The notes under the pieces: model-generated | Seen by the model: only the letters and a program-made list of their open reading frames with translations | Database searches by the model: none | Told to the model about the DNA's origin: nothing | In this document: positions 22,441-33,839 of the stretch, one piece after another | How the letters are laid out: every line of letters begins with the position of its first letter | How positions within the stretch are numbered: position 1 is the stretch's first letter | Position numbers and translations under genes: made by a program | Source of the DNA: Callorhinus ursinus | Lineage: Eukaryota; Chordata; Mammalia; Carnivora; Otariidae | Length of the DNA: 64,000 nt | Direction: 5' to 3' | NCBI RefSeq assembly: GCF_003265705.1 | Contig: NW_020312935.1 | Coordinates: 8,459,995-8,523,994 of the forward strand

Positions 22441-22689
22441 GTAGAATAGTGTAAAATGAATTTACATGATATTTGAAGTTCTAAAGCAACTTTATGCACA
22501 CTTTTTTCTTCAACGGGTAATAGGTTGCCAAGTTTTTTAATTCTGAAAATCTGCCCCTTTTACATTTTTTTATGTTAAAATGCTCTTTAAAACAATGCAA
22601 TGAGAGTTGATACATGATGGTAGTTGCCTTTTAGAAATATCCATAAAATTTTGGCTACCATTTTCTTTTGAAGTGGGCCAGGAGGGGAA

Positions 22690-23620
22690 GGGAGAAGAGG
22701 CTTTTAGTTCTAGGGAAGACACACATCTCAGGATCCTCGCTGCTGTGCTGGGAACACCTGTGAGCGCAGGTGGGCGACGTGGGTCCCGCCCTGTCCCTGT
22801 CTTCGCTTTGGCTCGGTCTGCTGTTCAGCAGTCCCTGCACTTACCCCTCGGGTTGGCGTCTGTGTGGGACTCATTAGCAGTGGGTGTGTGTTTCACCACA
22901 GTGGCTCATTCACAGGGCTGCCAGGATTGCTAGGGAGCGGGCCACCCCTCTGGCTGTCCTGGGAGGCCGCTGCTCCGGGCTGTCCAGAACAAAGCAGGGC
23001 TGCACCCTCTCACGGCCACCCCCCTCCTCCCATAGCGTCTGGTGTCCTCCCAGGAGATGCCCTAAGATCAAAGAAGAAAGCAGACTTTTGGAGATGGCCT
23101 GTTGTCACCCTGGATCCTGCCTCTCAAGGGAGACTGGAGGCGGCCAACAGCTCAACAGAGGGAGCAGGTACTGGATTTAACCAGCCTGGCCTCTCCATCT
23201 ACCAGCCTGAGTGGAGGTGCCAGCGACACCGCCCGGCCCAGACAAGAGACGAGGATGGTGACACAGAGATCCTGGCAATGTGCTTTTGTGGACACAGCTT
23301 TAGGTCCGGCGGTGCTGTTTTATTTCTGTCTTGCCTGGGCCGTAGCGCTCCATTCCCAGGTGCATGTTTGCTATTCCTGCACTTGCACTCAGGTCCATCT
23401 CCAGCCGATCCAGGGGCTGCTTTTAATTCCGGCTCGGTTGCTGCTGCCAGAGCCATGGCTCAGCAGCTTGGCATGGACCGCTGAGCCTATCTTAAGAATT
23501 TCTGAAAGTTTGTTCTGGTCTATCTGAGAGAAAGAGCGTGGACTGGGCCCCGCTGCCAGATTGTGGAGGCTGGGGACACGTGCTTGGGGCACTATTTCCA
23601 TCTTCCGCCTTTGTCTCATC
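22690..23620. promoter_or_regulatory. GC-rich, mildly CpG-enriched block (weak candidate)
   Basis: GC content rises clearly above the flanks and I count about 29 CpG over roughly 840 bases, an observed/expected ratio near 0.4. That is higher than typical mammalian bulk DNA but below a true CpG island. No TATA box, exon or known gene is recognised. Overlapping frames on both strands (longest 22,864-23,484, 206 codons) reflect GC richness and few stops. Confidence 0.25.
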
Positions 23621-23813
23621 CTCTCCTCATTAAATCTTCCAGGTCTGTGGAGTTGACTACCAATTGGTGCCTGACCTAGTTACAGAGAACCACAGCGGTA
23701 CCCCTTGCTCATCATAATAAATAGATTGTAACAGTTCACTGGGATTCAAAGTGGACTCTGTTATTTTAGAGTCATTTCTACCTCCTTGGACTGAGTGTGT
23801 GTGCATGTAGATG

Positions 23814-23857
<44 letters not shown>
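23814..23857 (+). repeat. (TG)n microsatellite
   Basis: About 22 uninterrupted TG units followed by a short GA run. The minus-strand His/Thr-repeat frame here is not a gene. Confidence 0.95.
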
Positions 23858-23866
<9 letters not shown>

Positions 23867-24444
23867 CAGTTCCCTAAATGAACGCTGACGTTTTCTGTTG
23901 CTCTGTTGGGACTTTGCTTTCGGACAACAGTCCTGTGGCTTTGCATGGAATAGTTAATGGGCTTGCTGGTTTCCCTGAATTGATCCCCTTTTATTTTCTC
24001 CTTGGGGCACTTTCTCTGGAGCCTGGGTTCTCACATCTTCTGCTCTCGGTGTCAGCTCTGTTTGCCTCTCTTCTGCCAAAGGGCACCACGAAGTTACTCA
24101 AAGGACCTTTTGAACTGCTTGTTCAATGAATGAAGAGCTCAGTTGGGACAGTTACTGGGACAGCACATGCTTCCAACTGGTCCCTGCTGCAGCATTGCTG
24201 GGCCATGACTCAGGCATCTGGTTTTGCCTCTGCTGATCTCAGAGGCCACGTGGGAGGTTGGTTTTGTTGGCATGTCGCAGAGTCCGTGACCTTTTCATCA
24301 TCATTTTACCTTGCATTTTGAAAGATACTCCCCCCAAACAAGCTGTATTTATAAAGTAATAACCGATCTGTGTTCTCACTTTTAATTAATCATATGTACA
24401 TAATTGCCAATCAGAGCTTCTAATCAGTATGAGTTAATCAGTGT

Positions 24445-24545
24445 TAACATTTATTTATTTTACTAAGCACCTTCTATGTGACTGACCTATGCCAGGTGCT
24501 GGAAACAGAAAAGTGAACAAGATTCAGGCTTGGCAGGGCCTTCCA
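24445..24545 (-). repeat. L2 LINE 3' fragment
   Basis: 'TAAGCACCTTCTATGTGACT' then 'GCCAGGTGCTGGAAACAGAA' and 'AGTGAACAAGATTCAGGCTT' is antisense L2 3' end. Confidence 0.7.
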
Positions 24546-24589
24546 GTATATACTATTCTTGTTAACTAATCATTTTAGTTTGGCTGAAA

Positions 24590-24750
24590 TGTTTTGAGCA
24601 CCCTCTGTGTGTTTGGAGTGGCACACAGTGCCTTGCATATATGCTCTTGACCATCCTGTGAGTTAGGTTTCACAGATGTCACTTTTCAGATGAGGAAACT
24701 GATCCTTGTAGAGTTGAGTCACTTGCTCTAAGACATACATTTAATATATA
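24590..24750 (+). repeat. MIR SINE, 5' part, split by a Can-SINE
   Basis: 'TTTCAGATGAGGAAACTGAT' and 'GAGTTGAGTCACTTGCTCTA' are the MIR core. The element stops at the Can-SINE and resumes at 24,885. Confidence 0.75.
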
Positions 24751-24878
24751 CATATTTTAAGTAGGCTCCACAGCCAGTGTGGAGCCCAGCACAAGGCTTG
24801 AACTCACGACCTTGAGATTAAGACCTGAGCTGAGATCAATAGCCAGACGCTGAACTGATTGAGCCACCCAGGCACCCT
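24751..24878 (-). mobile_element. Can-SINE (tRNA-derived carnivoran SINE), older copy
   Basis: The plus strand ends in the reverse complement of the SINE head, 'GAGCCACCCAGGCACCC', and contains the reversed internal promoter region near 'CTTGAGATTAAGACCTGAGC'. The tail is short and AT-rich. It is inserted inside a MIR, which dates it as younger than the MIR. A target-site duplication is not clear. Confidence 0.85.
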
Positions 24879-24884
24879 GATATA

Positions 24885-24985
24885 TATTTAATTACAAAGG
24901 AGAGGCAGGATTTGAACCCAGGATTGTCAGACTTTAAGGAGGTTTTAAGGAAGAGATTATTATCACAACTCCTTGCTTCCTTCTG
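24885..24985 (+). repeat. MIR SINE, 3' part, continuation
   Basis: 'GAGAGGCAGGATTTGAACCC' and 'AGGATTGTCAGACTTTAAGG' continue the MIR begun at 24,590. Confidence 0.75.
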
Positions 24986-25061
24986 GGTAGGTGTTAGCTT
25001 GTGTAGGTAGGAGAGTGCCCTATGTTTTTTCCATGCTTTCCGGTTTCTGGCTTAGTTTCCC

Positions 25062-25255
25062 CCTGCCCCAGTTTTACTGAGATATAATTGACATATAACA
25101 ATGACATGATATACATGTATTTTGTGAAATAATCACCACCATCAGTTTAATTAACATCAATCGCCTCCCATAGTTACATATTTTTTTCTCTTGTGATGAG
25201 AATCTCTTATAAGATTCTCTCTTAGCACCTTTCAAATATACACTATATTCCTGCT
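25062..25255 (-). mobile_element. L1MA-type 3' UTR fragment
   Basis: 'TTTTACTGAGATATAATTGA' then 'GAAATAATCACCACCATCAG', 'TTAACATCAATCGCCTCCCA' and 'CACCTTTCAAATATACACTA' is the reverse complement of the L1MA 3' UTR. Confidence 0.75.
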
Positions 25256-25344
25256 TAAAGTCTCTGTTTATAGCTTAGTTTGAAGTCTATGAAAACGCTG
25301 AGTACAAATGAGCCTGTTGCCCCCTAGAATAATGGAACTTTGAG

Positions 25345-25505
25345 CTTTCTAAGACATTCAGCTTACTCGCTTCCTGATTGTTGCAATAGGGGAACTGAGG
25401 CTATGAATGGCTGAGAGATTTGCCCATGGTCCCAGTGTAAGAGCCTGGGCTTGAACTCAGCACCCCTGACGTGAAGGCCAGTTGTGTTATTTATAGCCCA
25501 TTATC
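25345..25505 (+). repeat. MIR SINE
   Basis: 'AATAGGGGAACTGAGGCTAT' then 'GATTTGCCCATGGTCCCAGT' and 'GGGCTTGAACTCAGCACCCC' are MIR core and tail. Confidence 0.8.
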
Positions 25506-25599
25506 TTGTTCCTGGAAAATTTATTCTGGGCTAGATGGCAAATCTCAAGAGATCTCCTGTGTAACTCTATCCAGGCTAGAAGTAAGAGCAGCCAAAATT

Positions 25600-25735
25600 A
25601 GGTGATGATGTAAGCTCATTAAGGGCAAGGGTCTAGCTTTGTTCATCACTGCGCTTCTAATCCTCAGCACCGCCCCAGGTGACTACAGGTGGTCAGTGGG
25701 TATGTCTTGGATGAAGGAACTGGAAGAGACAAAGG
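25600..25735 (+). repeat. L2 LINE 3' end
   Basis: 'GTAAGCTCATTAAGGGCAAG' then 'CTTTGTTCATCACTGCGCTT' and 'GTGGGTATGTCTTGGATGAA' is the sense L2 3' terminus. Confidence 0.7.
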
Positions 25736-27337
25736 GGGCCTCCAGGGATAACCATCTCATGTTACCTGTTTGGTAGTTGCTGACCTCCCTTCTTGGATTC
25801 TCCCGCACCAGTGGGTATTTTAGAATCAAATTGATGGTATCAATATTTCAGTTGGCACTTCAATGATTCAGTCATTTAGTATCGTAAACTGTTTTCCTGT
25901 TTCGATTTTGGAATAAATTAACTGGTTCTTTTGCATCTTGAAGCAGAGTAGTTTTTTAGTGTTTGCTTTTTTGTTTTGTTTTGGGGTTTTTGTTTTCTGA
26001 GGTGGGGGGTTTGTTAGGCTGTACAGGAAAGTGATGAAGGCACTCAGTTACACAGCACGGGTTCATGTTGGGTGTGTGGCTGACTCAGGTATTTACCCTG
26101 CAAAAGAGACACTTCCAGTTGCATGATGAGAATTTACGAAAGTAAAAATTTGTGTCCAGGACAGATAATTTAAAAAAAATTATGTAAGCAATGAGGAAGA
26201 AGAAAGGGGAAAAATCATCCACGGTTCATTCACTCTGACTCATAGTCCTCATTTTTCTCCTCCCTTTGAGTACTTAACTTGGGAACATTTTTACATTATT
26301 GTAATTGGAGTAAAGATTTTCTTTCCTAATGAACGACGTTGAAATGGTCCAACATATTTTTCCACATTGCTTTACAATTCACATAATTGTGACTTTGGGA
26401 AAGAACTGCTATCCCATGCAGGGCGTGTCCAGTCTTACACATTTTCCTATTACAACAAGGCACTTTTGACTTTACAGGAATAGAAGGATATTATTCCTAC
26501 TGGGAATTTGGGTGAAGCAGAGTGGGATCATAAGAGATTGGCCATACCTAGAAGGCCCTGTGCTTAAGTCAGTTACTCCATAGGAGTCCGTTTCCCACAG
26601 CTCTAGGGCCCTATTTCCCTAATGAAAAAAGAATGTTTGAGATATGCACATAGAGAAACCTGGAATTAATATCATAACTTTTTGGTTACTTTTCTATTTT
26701 TTTGTAATTTAAATAATTAGGATGATTTACAAAGCAAGCCTCTTCCCTAATTGCGAGAAGCGTTTTCCTCATTTCTGAAACTGGGTGGTGTTGAACCGGA
26801 AGGCAGAACAACAAAAAGAGTACAAATGTGAGTGCAAAGGAAAGCGAACCTGGTCTTTTAAATTTCTTCGGGAACAAACAACAGGAAAGGCAGAGAACTG
26901 TGGAGGTGAATCCGTGTGCTCACTTGCAGGTCAAACCTGTTAGGATCAGTCCTTTAATGAGATCACCCGTGTTTTAGGAGTGGAGTCGGCAGGAGGGTGC
27001 TGGTAAGAGCCGACTTGGAAGAGAAGGCTGAGAGAGCTTTCATTAACTCTGCTTGCATCATAATCTGGCAAGGTCACTGGAGAGAATCTTCTTGAGGCCA
27101 CTAAAAATAGGCAGTCTCATGGATCCAACTGTGCTGTCATCTCTCCTTGCCTGCTCTTTAATCACATCTTATTTGGGGAGCTCTCTTCATTTTCCTCACC
27201 CACTTACATCCTTTGTAACTCTTCATTCGCTTTAGATCAGCTGCCAGACCCCGTGTGCTGGGGAAGACAGCGGAGGCAGGACGTTTCAGGACCTCCTGCT
27301 CACCTGGCTGCTTTACCTCGCACTTATATCCATCCTT
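25736..27337. other. unique DNA, nothing recognised
   Basis: About 1.6 kb without a named repeat. A GT-rich patch lies at about 25,965-26,010. Short frames at 26,686-26,877 and 27,053-27,235 show no family. Confidence 0.4.
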
Positions 27338-27756
27338 TCCTTCCTTCTCCCTCCCTCCCTCCCTCCCTCCCTCCCTTCCTTCCTTCCTTCCTTCCTCCCT
27401 TCCTCCCTTCCTTCCTTCCTTCCTTCCTCCCTCTCTCCCTCCCTTCCTCCCTTCCTTCCTTCCTCCCTCCCTCCCTCCCTTCCTCCCTTCCTCCCTTCCT
27501 TCCTTCCTTCCTTCCTTCTCCCTTCCTCCCTCCCTCCCTCCCTCCCTTCCTTCCTTCCTTCCTTCCTCCCTCCCTTCCTTCCTTCCTTCCTTCCTTCCTT
27601 CCTTCCTTCCTCCCTTCCTCCCTTCCTCCCTTNNNNNNNNNNNNNNNNNNNNNNNNNNNNNNNNNNNNNNNNNNNNNNNNNNNNNNNNNNNNNNNNNNNN
27701 NNNNNNNNNNNNNNNNNNNNNNNNNNNNNNNNCCCTCCCTCCCTCCCTCCTCCCTC
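27338..27756 (+). repeat. (CCTT/CCCT)n polypyrimidine tract
   Basis: Almost pure C/T on the plus strand, built from interspersed CCTT and CCCT units, and broken by a run of Ns. Long pure pyrimidine tracts can form triplex (H-DNA) and are hard to assemble. Three long open frames (Ser/Leu/Pro-rich plus, Gly/Arg/Glu/Lys-rich minus) are its translations. Confidence 0.97.
27633..27732. other. assembly gap, 100 Ns
   Basis: Exactly 100 N characters, the conventional size for a gap of unknown length. The same simple repeat flanks both sides, so the true repeat length is not known. Confidence 0.99.
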
Positions 27757-28714
27757 TGTTTTATCTTAACATGGCCCCCAATTCCACACATTGCTCTCTG
27801 CAAAGAGACTGGCACATAGAAATTCTCTACATGTCACAGTTGGGTAAGTGAGAGGAAGAATAAATGAATGCATGGTCAGATCTCCAAGAAGGCAGAGTTC
27901 CAGGGATAGATCAGTGGGCTGGGAAGATCTCTGCCTCCCTTGACGACACATCCCACTACTGATCTACTATCCTCCTTTCTCCACACTTTTGTACCCCCAG
28001 CCCTCATATATAATCCCTTCACTTCACTTGTGTGTTCTGTCACTGTCTAGCTCTCTGTCTGTAGTTGTATACATCTGTCCATATCTTAACGTGCACATCT
28101 GTTCACAAGGAGGTTCTATAAGAATTCAAAGGAGTGGTTTAACTCTTAGATTCTTTAGTTCTATTTTTCCTCCCTTGATTCCATGGATTTCATTCAGATT
28201 TTTGTAAATAAAATTGGACCCCAAACCCTAATATGTATAAAGTGGGTAAAACATAGCTGTGGATTGAATAGAAGAAACTAGGAAGAAGGTGGGGTACTAG
28301 AACCTCCCCATACTGCCCTCTTACCTACCACAGTCCCTGCCGTAGCCTCTGGGGTACCCAGAAAAACTCAGTCTTATGATTTGTGATGTCCCTCAAATTT
28401 CAAGTCTGGGTCTCTGTGGTTATGGTTTGGAGTAAATGCAGACGATTATGTAGTAGGTACTGCAGGATCTATAACCAGTGTGAAGACAGAGTTTCTGCTT
28501 TTCACCAGCTCACAGGGATAGGGTGGCAAACAAATGGCTGGGAAGGTGATTCCCTAGAACAACAAGGTGTCTGAGGCCTTGAGGCCTGAATGACTGACAA
28601 AGATTGTAAGCTGTAGGTGTTGCCTCTCATCTAATCAAACACTGAGCATCCGCTCTGAGCTAGGCCTGAGAGTGCTGACTGAGGAAAAAGTCATGATCCA
28701 GTCTCTGTTTTATT
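27757..28714. other. unique DNA, nothing recognised
   Basis: No repeat or exon supported. The short frames at 27,989-28,207 and 28,383-28,574 show no family. Confidence 0.4.
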
Positions 28715-28915
28715 AACCTTTATAAATTTCCTGTGTCCTGTATCACTAATTGTTGACTGTTTATTTTTCTGTTTGTTTTCTAACTCTACCACTGGATGAA
28801 TGCTCTACAAGAATAGCAACCCCATCTGTCTGCTACTCTAGTGTCTTAACCAGTATCTGGCACATGGTAGATGCGCAAGAAACATTGATTGACAGGATGA
28901 GTGGTTGATAGAGAT
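28715..28915 (+). repeat. L2 LINE 3' end
   Basis: 'TATCACTAATTGTTGACTGT', 'GTATCTGGCACATGGTAGAT' and 'GCGCAAGAAACATTGATTGA' follow the sense L2 3' end. Confidence 0.7.
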
Positions 28916-28930
28916 GATGCCGTGGTGAGT

Positions 28931-28948
28931 TGAGAGAGAGAGAGAGAA

Positions 28949-29003
<55 letters not shown>
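28931..29003 (+). repeat. compound (GA)n(TG)n microsatellite
   Basis: About 20 bases of GA followed by roughly 25 TG units without interruption. The minus-strand His/Thr-repeat frames (28,833-29,168 and 28,838-29,200) are products of this run. Confidence 0.95.
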
Positions 29004-29004
<1 letters not shown>

Positions 29005-29165
29005 ATGTTGGAAAAGGAAGGTGGATTATCAGGAGGAAATAACGTGGCCAGGGCCTTAAAGGACAAGGAACATTTATGAAGAAGAGAAGGAGAACATGTA
29101 TTCTGTGCAAAGGCAAAAAATAGGAGTGAAAAGTCAGGAAGAGTGGGGCAACATGGTAAATTGAG
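29005..29165 (-). repeat. L2 LINE fragment
   Basis: 'GGCCAGGGCCTTAAAGGACA' and 'ATTCTGTGCAAAGGCAAAAA' resemble an internal antisense L2 stretch. It lies head-to-head with the sense L2 at 28,715. Confidence 0.4.
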
Positions 29166-29269
29166 CAAAAATGGTCATTTCTGGGAAGTGGCTGCTCCAA
29201 GTGAGGCTGAAGGCCTGCTGGCTCCCTAATGAGGGGCCTGCCCTGGGGGAAAGGCAGGTGATGACGAGG

Positions 29270-29395
29270 GACAGAAGTCAGAGTACAGTCGGGAGTACCT
29301 GGGTTTGCACCCTGACAAGCAGGGTGACTGGGGTATGTTACCCATCCTCTGTGTCTCAGGTTTCTCCACTTTCAAACAGAGAATATGGCCATTTG
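29270..29395 (+). repeat. MIR SINE, 5' half
   Basis: 'ACCTGGGTTTGCACCCTGAC' then 'TGTGTCTCAGGTTTCTCCAC' matches the MIR 5' half. The overlapping frame 29,171-29,620 (149 codons) runs through it and is not supported. Confidence 0.65.
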
Positions 29396-30724
29396 AGCAC
29401 AGGACCCAGAACAAAGCAAGGCTTGGTTATTGTTAAAAGCAGAGGAGGCCAGACTCAGAAGCCCTTCAGTGTTTTGAAACCTGGAGCACAGAGCAGTGTG
29501 TGGAGGATGGGCTGGCTCCCATGTCCTCCTGGGAGAAATATGCTGCCTCCACCCTCCCCCACCTCCTTCCCTCACCTGCTGGAGACTCTGAGGGTCCTTG
29601 CTGTGCTGGTGCTGCTGTAAGCTGTGAAATATTCTAGTTCTATTATGTTTACACTAAGGATGTTGTTCACTGCCTAAGGCAGGGTTGGGTAATCTGGGTT
29701 GGGGGGGAACAATGGGATAAAAAACTGACTAGCATCAGTCTCTGGAATGGCTGTGATGGAGCTGAAGACCAGTTTTGTCTTCATGGGCTCTGAGTTCCTG
29801 TGCCTGGTTGTGCATCCTGGTCCCTTTGTGTGACACAGCCTGACAGGTACACGACCTCTCTGCCTGAGCTCTGCCTATGAACCTTCATTCAGGTTGTGAT
29901 ACTGTGGTGTCATTTCTCCTTTTCTCACTTTTATTATGTAAAGCAGCGCTATACATTTCTGTAGTGCCTGCATCTTTGCAGGCAGCCTTAAACTTCCTTT
30001 GGAATAAAACTGGCTATTTGTAAAATGAGTGCCATGAATTATAGGGAGAGGTACAGAGGTAGATTGTGTGCCTCTGAGTTTTCAACCTAGTTTCTTCTCC
30101 ACGAAGACCTGGATTCCTAGAGAGCTACTAGACTCTGCCCCCACCTCCGTCACCAGGTCTGGTCTGGACTGACTTTTGTCACTTCCTTTGAATTTCATTT
30201 CTGCCCCTGGAAGAGGACGATAATCTTTCCTCACAGTCCTGACCACACCTGCTCCGGCACGAGGTATGGGTGAGGATGCTGCAGAGACACGGGCTGCCAG
30301 AGGCAGCGTCCGCGTGGGCTCTCCTCTTCACCCACTTCCCACTCAGGGCCTCGGTCTCTCCATCCGTAAAATCATCATTAAGTCATTCCTGGTTGTCTCC
30401 AAAATATTGGGGAAGCACCCACACAGTTATTTACTTAATATTTTCTTTTGACTCATTCTGGTTTTCTTAAATATTTTTGAAGATCATACTACTATCATTG
30501 ATGATGGTAAACTAGTACCTGTTGTGATAAATGGAGAGTAGCCCCCAAATTGATATAATTAAAAGAAACAATATAATTGAATCTTTTCTGAACCTGAGAC
30601 TACCTTTTCTAAAAAGAGAGGTTTTTTCGGGAATTACTACAAATGGAGACTTTCTCTTTGTTAAGATCTGGATTGAAAGAGAATTGCCTATGTCCTGGCT
30701 CATTGTCATTTAATGCCAAAAATA
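29396..30724. other. unique DNA, nothing recognised
   Basis: No named repeat. A few CpG occur at about 30,250-30,315. The frames at 30,266-30,451 and 30,270-30,470 are short and overlap each other. Confidence 0.4.
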
Positions 30725-30975
30725 ATCACAGTGATTTGTGGGGCTCCTATTGTGTCAGACATTGCACTTATTTCTTTAATATTTCTTTATATCGAGTCCT
30801 TATAACAGAAAACTGATAAATTCTTTAATAATGATGATGCTAATATTTAATGAACAGTAAATTAGTGCCAGAAACAATAACATAATTTGTGCACATTATC
30901 TCGTGTGCCCAAAGAATGTCCATTTTATAGGTAAGAATCCTAAGTTATGGAACTGGTGAGTAGTGGAACCCCAAA
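30725..30975 (+). repeat. MIRb SINE, diverged
   Basis: 'GGGGCTCCTATTGTGTCAGA', 'GAATGTCCATTTTATAGGTA' and 'GGAACTGGTGAGTAGTGGAA' keep MIRb order over about 250 bases. Confidence 0.6.
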
Positions 30976-31553
30976 TGGGAACGGGCCTGCCAGACCTGAA
31001 TCCCACCCCCTAGCAGAAGCTCCGCTTCCCTTCATCTGTCTAACTCCCTTGCTTTCTCTCCCTCTGTTTGTTTGCTGATGTAACCACTTGGTTTGGCCCC
31101 CAGACAGGGTGTTCTGGCTTTCTTCGAGGTGACCAGACCATCTTGTCAAGGACTATGAAACCTAGCTGTAGCTGCTTATCACCACCCCAGCAAGCTACAG
31201 GGAGACCCCTGGTGTCCTCATGGTCTTCTGCACATGAAGTGTCCCCGTAAAGATGGTCTTCATCATGGCATCAGGTTGGGCCCATGAAAGACCATTAGAG
31301 AGGGAATAGTACCTAGAGATCCTTCTAGCTCAGTGTTCCCCTGGGTGTGGTCAGAGTTCTGCAGGAGGATGGCGGGCTGCTTTCAGCGAGGGAACTGATT
31401 ATTCCGATTATAGAATTCTGTAGACTCAGAACAGGAAAGAAACTTAGTGACCATCAAATCCACCCCAGTACCTGATGTCAAGATTCATTTTGTAAGTTGC
31501 CAGATAAGAAATGTATTTTAACTATTTCCAGAGATGAGCAACCAACAAGTGAA

Positions 31554-31555
<2 letters not shown>

Positions 31556-31585
<30 letters not shown>
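31556..31585 (+). repeat. (TG)n microsatellite
   Basis: About 15 uninterrupted TG units. Confidence 0.95.
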
Positions 31586-31587
<2 letters not shown>

Positions 31588-32778
31588 CTTTACACTCTTA
31601 CAGTATCAGACAACCACGGATATCAAAGCCAAGAAGGTATAAAGTAAACCTGCTTCAAAATCCAGCCTGGTTTTCCTGGATGAAGTCATAAGATAAGAGA
31701 TTTAATAAGTGGATGTTGCAATGGCAGATGTCCCAGAGCCTCTGATTCGAGTACTATTAATAGGATATTTGCCTGTCACTTCCACATCATTGACCCAAAC
31801 CCAGTCTGGGAAGATGACCCAAGTCTTCAAAGCTGTTGATAATGCTGTTTTTGTCTTTATTACTTGGTTCTTATCAATGGGATTAGTAAAAGCAGACTTT
31901 ATTTGTAATTATTTGAGTATTTTAAAAAAGATGAAAACAAAAGAAGGAAAGAAATGAAACTTCGAGGATGTGTGTGCATCTATGAGTCTGGGAGGTGAAT
32001 TCTGGGGGAGCAGCCTAGATAAAGCTTTCTAAGGGGATGCTAAATTCTTGATATTGGCATGTGGATTTCCCCCAGATCTTTAAGAATGTCAAAATTTGTG
32101 CATACAAGTGAAGAATTTTATGCCACCGATAAAGTGCAGCAAACTACAACTGAAACATTTTAATGGCCCACTTCCCCTGCCGCCCCTGAATGAATCCACT
32201 GTACTTAATGAGGTGCAATGAGGATGCACAGTGCCTGCTAGACTTGCTCGCTGGCTCGTGTCAGCCCCTCTGTGGCCAAATTCAAATTTGTACCTGAAGA
32301 AAAGTATAAGGCACCACCCACTGTGGACCTTCAGTGCGCTCGCAAATAGGTGAGACCTCAGGATCAGGGACACAATTCTTCATTCACCAGCTCAATTGTT
32401 CCAAAGCTACCTGGGAGCACCTAGCATGCACCTTTGTAACAATGGATATGTAATGGGCAAGAAAACATACATGCTTTTTCCTTTGTGATGCTTATGAACA
32501 TTATCAATGTGTACAGTTTATATCTTCAGAATCTTTGTCTCAGAAGAGGTAAATAACAAAATGGCATTTTTTTTCTTAGCTTAATTTTACATTGCAAAAG
32601 GATGGCCCCACTTAATTTTGAGAAAACTTGTTTTGTTTTTTTCCAAGCATAATGGCCCCAGAGGGAATGCTCTCCTATTATATCATAAATCATTCGCATT
32701 GCTATGGACAGTGCGGCTTGCTTTTTTGACTTTGAGAGGTGAGAGCAGACGGTGACTACTTCCAGCACACAGCAAAAA

Positions 32779-32781
<3 letters not shown>

Positions 32782-32809
<28 letters not shown>
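32782..32809 (+). repeat. (GT)n microsatellite
   Basis: About 14 GT units. A His/Thr-repeat frame on the minus strand derives from it. Confidence 0.95.
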
Positions 32810-32812
<3 letters not shown>

Positions 32813-33129
32813 CTTCTTTGACTATGAATATGGTGTTTTGCAAATGAGTTGATTCCTTGGTTGTATGGAAGTTCCCCAAATTTGATAAACTGTTCAATAT
32901 AAAGTCTCAGGCTTTGGGTTATATACTGTTCATCATTTCTTTGGAGGGCCCTCGTCAGGGGCTGCTCTCTGTCTTTCTCTCTCTCTCTCTCTGGATAGTT
33001 CAGTAGTCTGGTAAAGTGATATAGTCACTGGTCACTTAAAAAAAAAATCACTGGACTACTTCCCTAAATTAGTGCCCTAGTTTATGTCTGCTGAGAGCAG
33101 TTGAGTATGGCCGTTGGATGAATTGCTAT

Positions 33130-33330
33130 GGTTTAAACTCCATGTGTCCAAATCCTGGCCTCACTGCTTTATAGCTCGGTGAATGAGGGCAGCTTTACTT
33201 CACCTTTTTTTTATCATCAATTTCCTACTTATGAAATAAAATCATAGTACCTGATGTATAAGATTGTTTTACACACACACACACACACTTAGCCCAGTGA
33301 CAAACTCTCAATAAACGTTAGAAATCATCT
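33130..33330 (+). repeat. MIR SINE with an internal (CA)n run
   Basis: 'CTTATGAAATAAAATCATAG' and 'CAGTGACAAACTCTCAATAA' are diverged MIR segments, with an (AC)n run of nine units at 33,271-33,288 between them. The repeat grew inside or next to the SINE. Confidence 0.5.
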
Positions 33331-33839
33331 TTGCCTGCTTGGATTAAGTTGTGTCTACATAACACCTGGCTCTCGGGGGTATAGAAGAGCTGAAATAGTT
33401 CACATCATGTGTACATGACTATAACCATACCCTTAAATCCTCAAAGATGATTAAATGCTTCACTTGGCATCTGAAGTATTTGGGAAATATCGATCACATT
33501 TTTCAAACTCAGTTCTTACACAAACCCATGGATTTGCCGTCAGTCAGTCAGGAAGTACCTATTGGTTACCCAGTCTTGTTAATAGCCAATTGTTTGCAAA
33601 ATGATAGCCTATTTTTAGGTATAGATTTTAACTATTTTAGAAAACAAATCAAAACAGCTTTTAGCTAGGCTGCAGAATTTGGGCCAAGTGAGGACATCAT
33701 TACAGTCCTTAAAAAAAAAAAAAAATAGAAATTATACCTGTGCTTTAACATCAAGTAGATAAAAAGGGTAGATTTTCATGTGTTAAAATTTTTAAAATAC
33801 AGTTTTATGGTTGTTCTTCATTTAATTAGTACCATTCAT

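Larger units (their letters stand above)
30976..33129. other. unique DNA with microsatellites
   Basis: No exon supported. It contains (TG)n at 31,556-31,585 and 32,782-32,809 and a CT run at about 32,971-32,992. The frame at 31,709-31,957 (82 codons) shows no family. Confidence 0.4.

Noticed and set aside
22864..23484. 206-codon plus-strand open frame
   Set aside because: No recognisable domain; it lies in GC-rich DNA where stops are rare and overlaps equally open frames on both strands (22,884-23,180; 23,102-23,527; 23,199-23,456 minus).
27253..27851. Ser/Pro/Leu-rich and Gly/Arg/Lys-rich open frames of 163-198 codons
   Set aside because: They are translations of the simple pyrimidine repeat and of the N gap.
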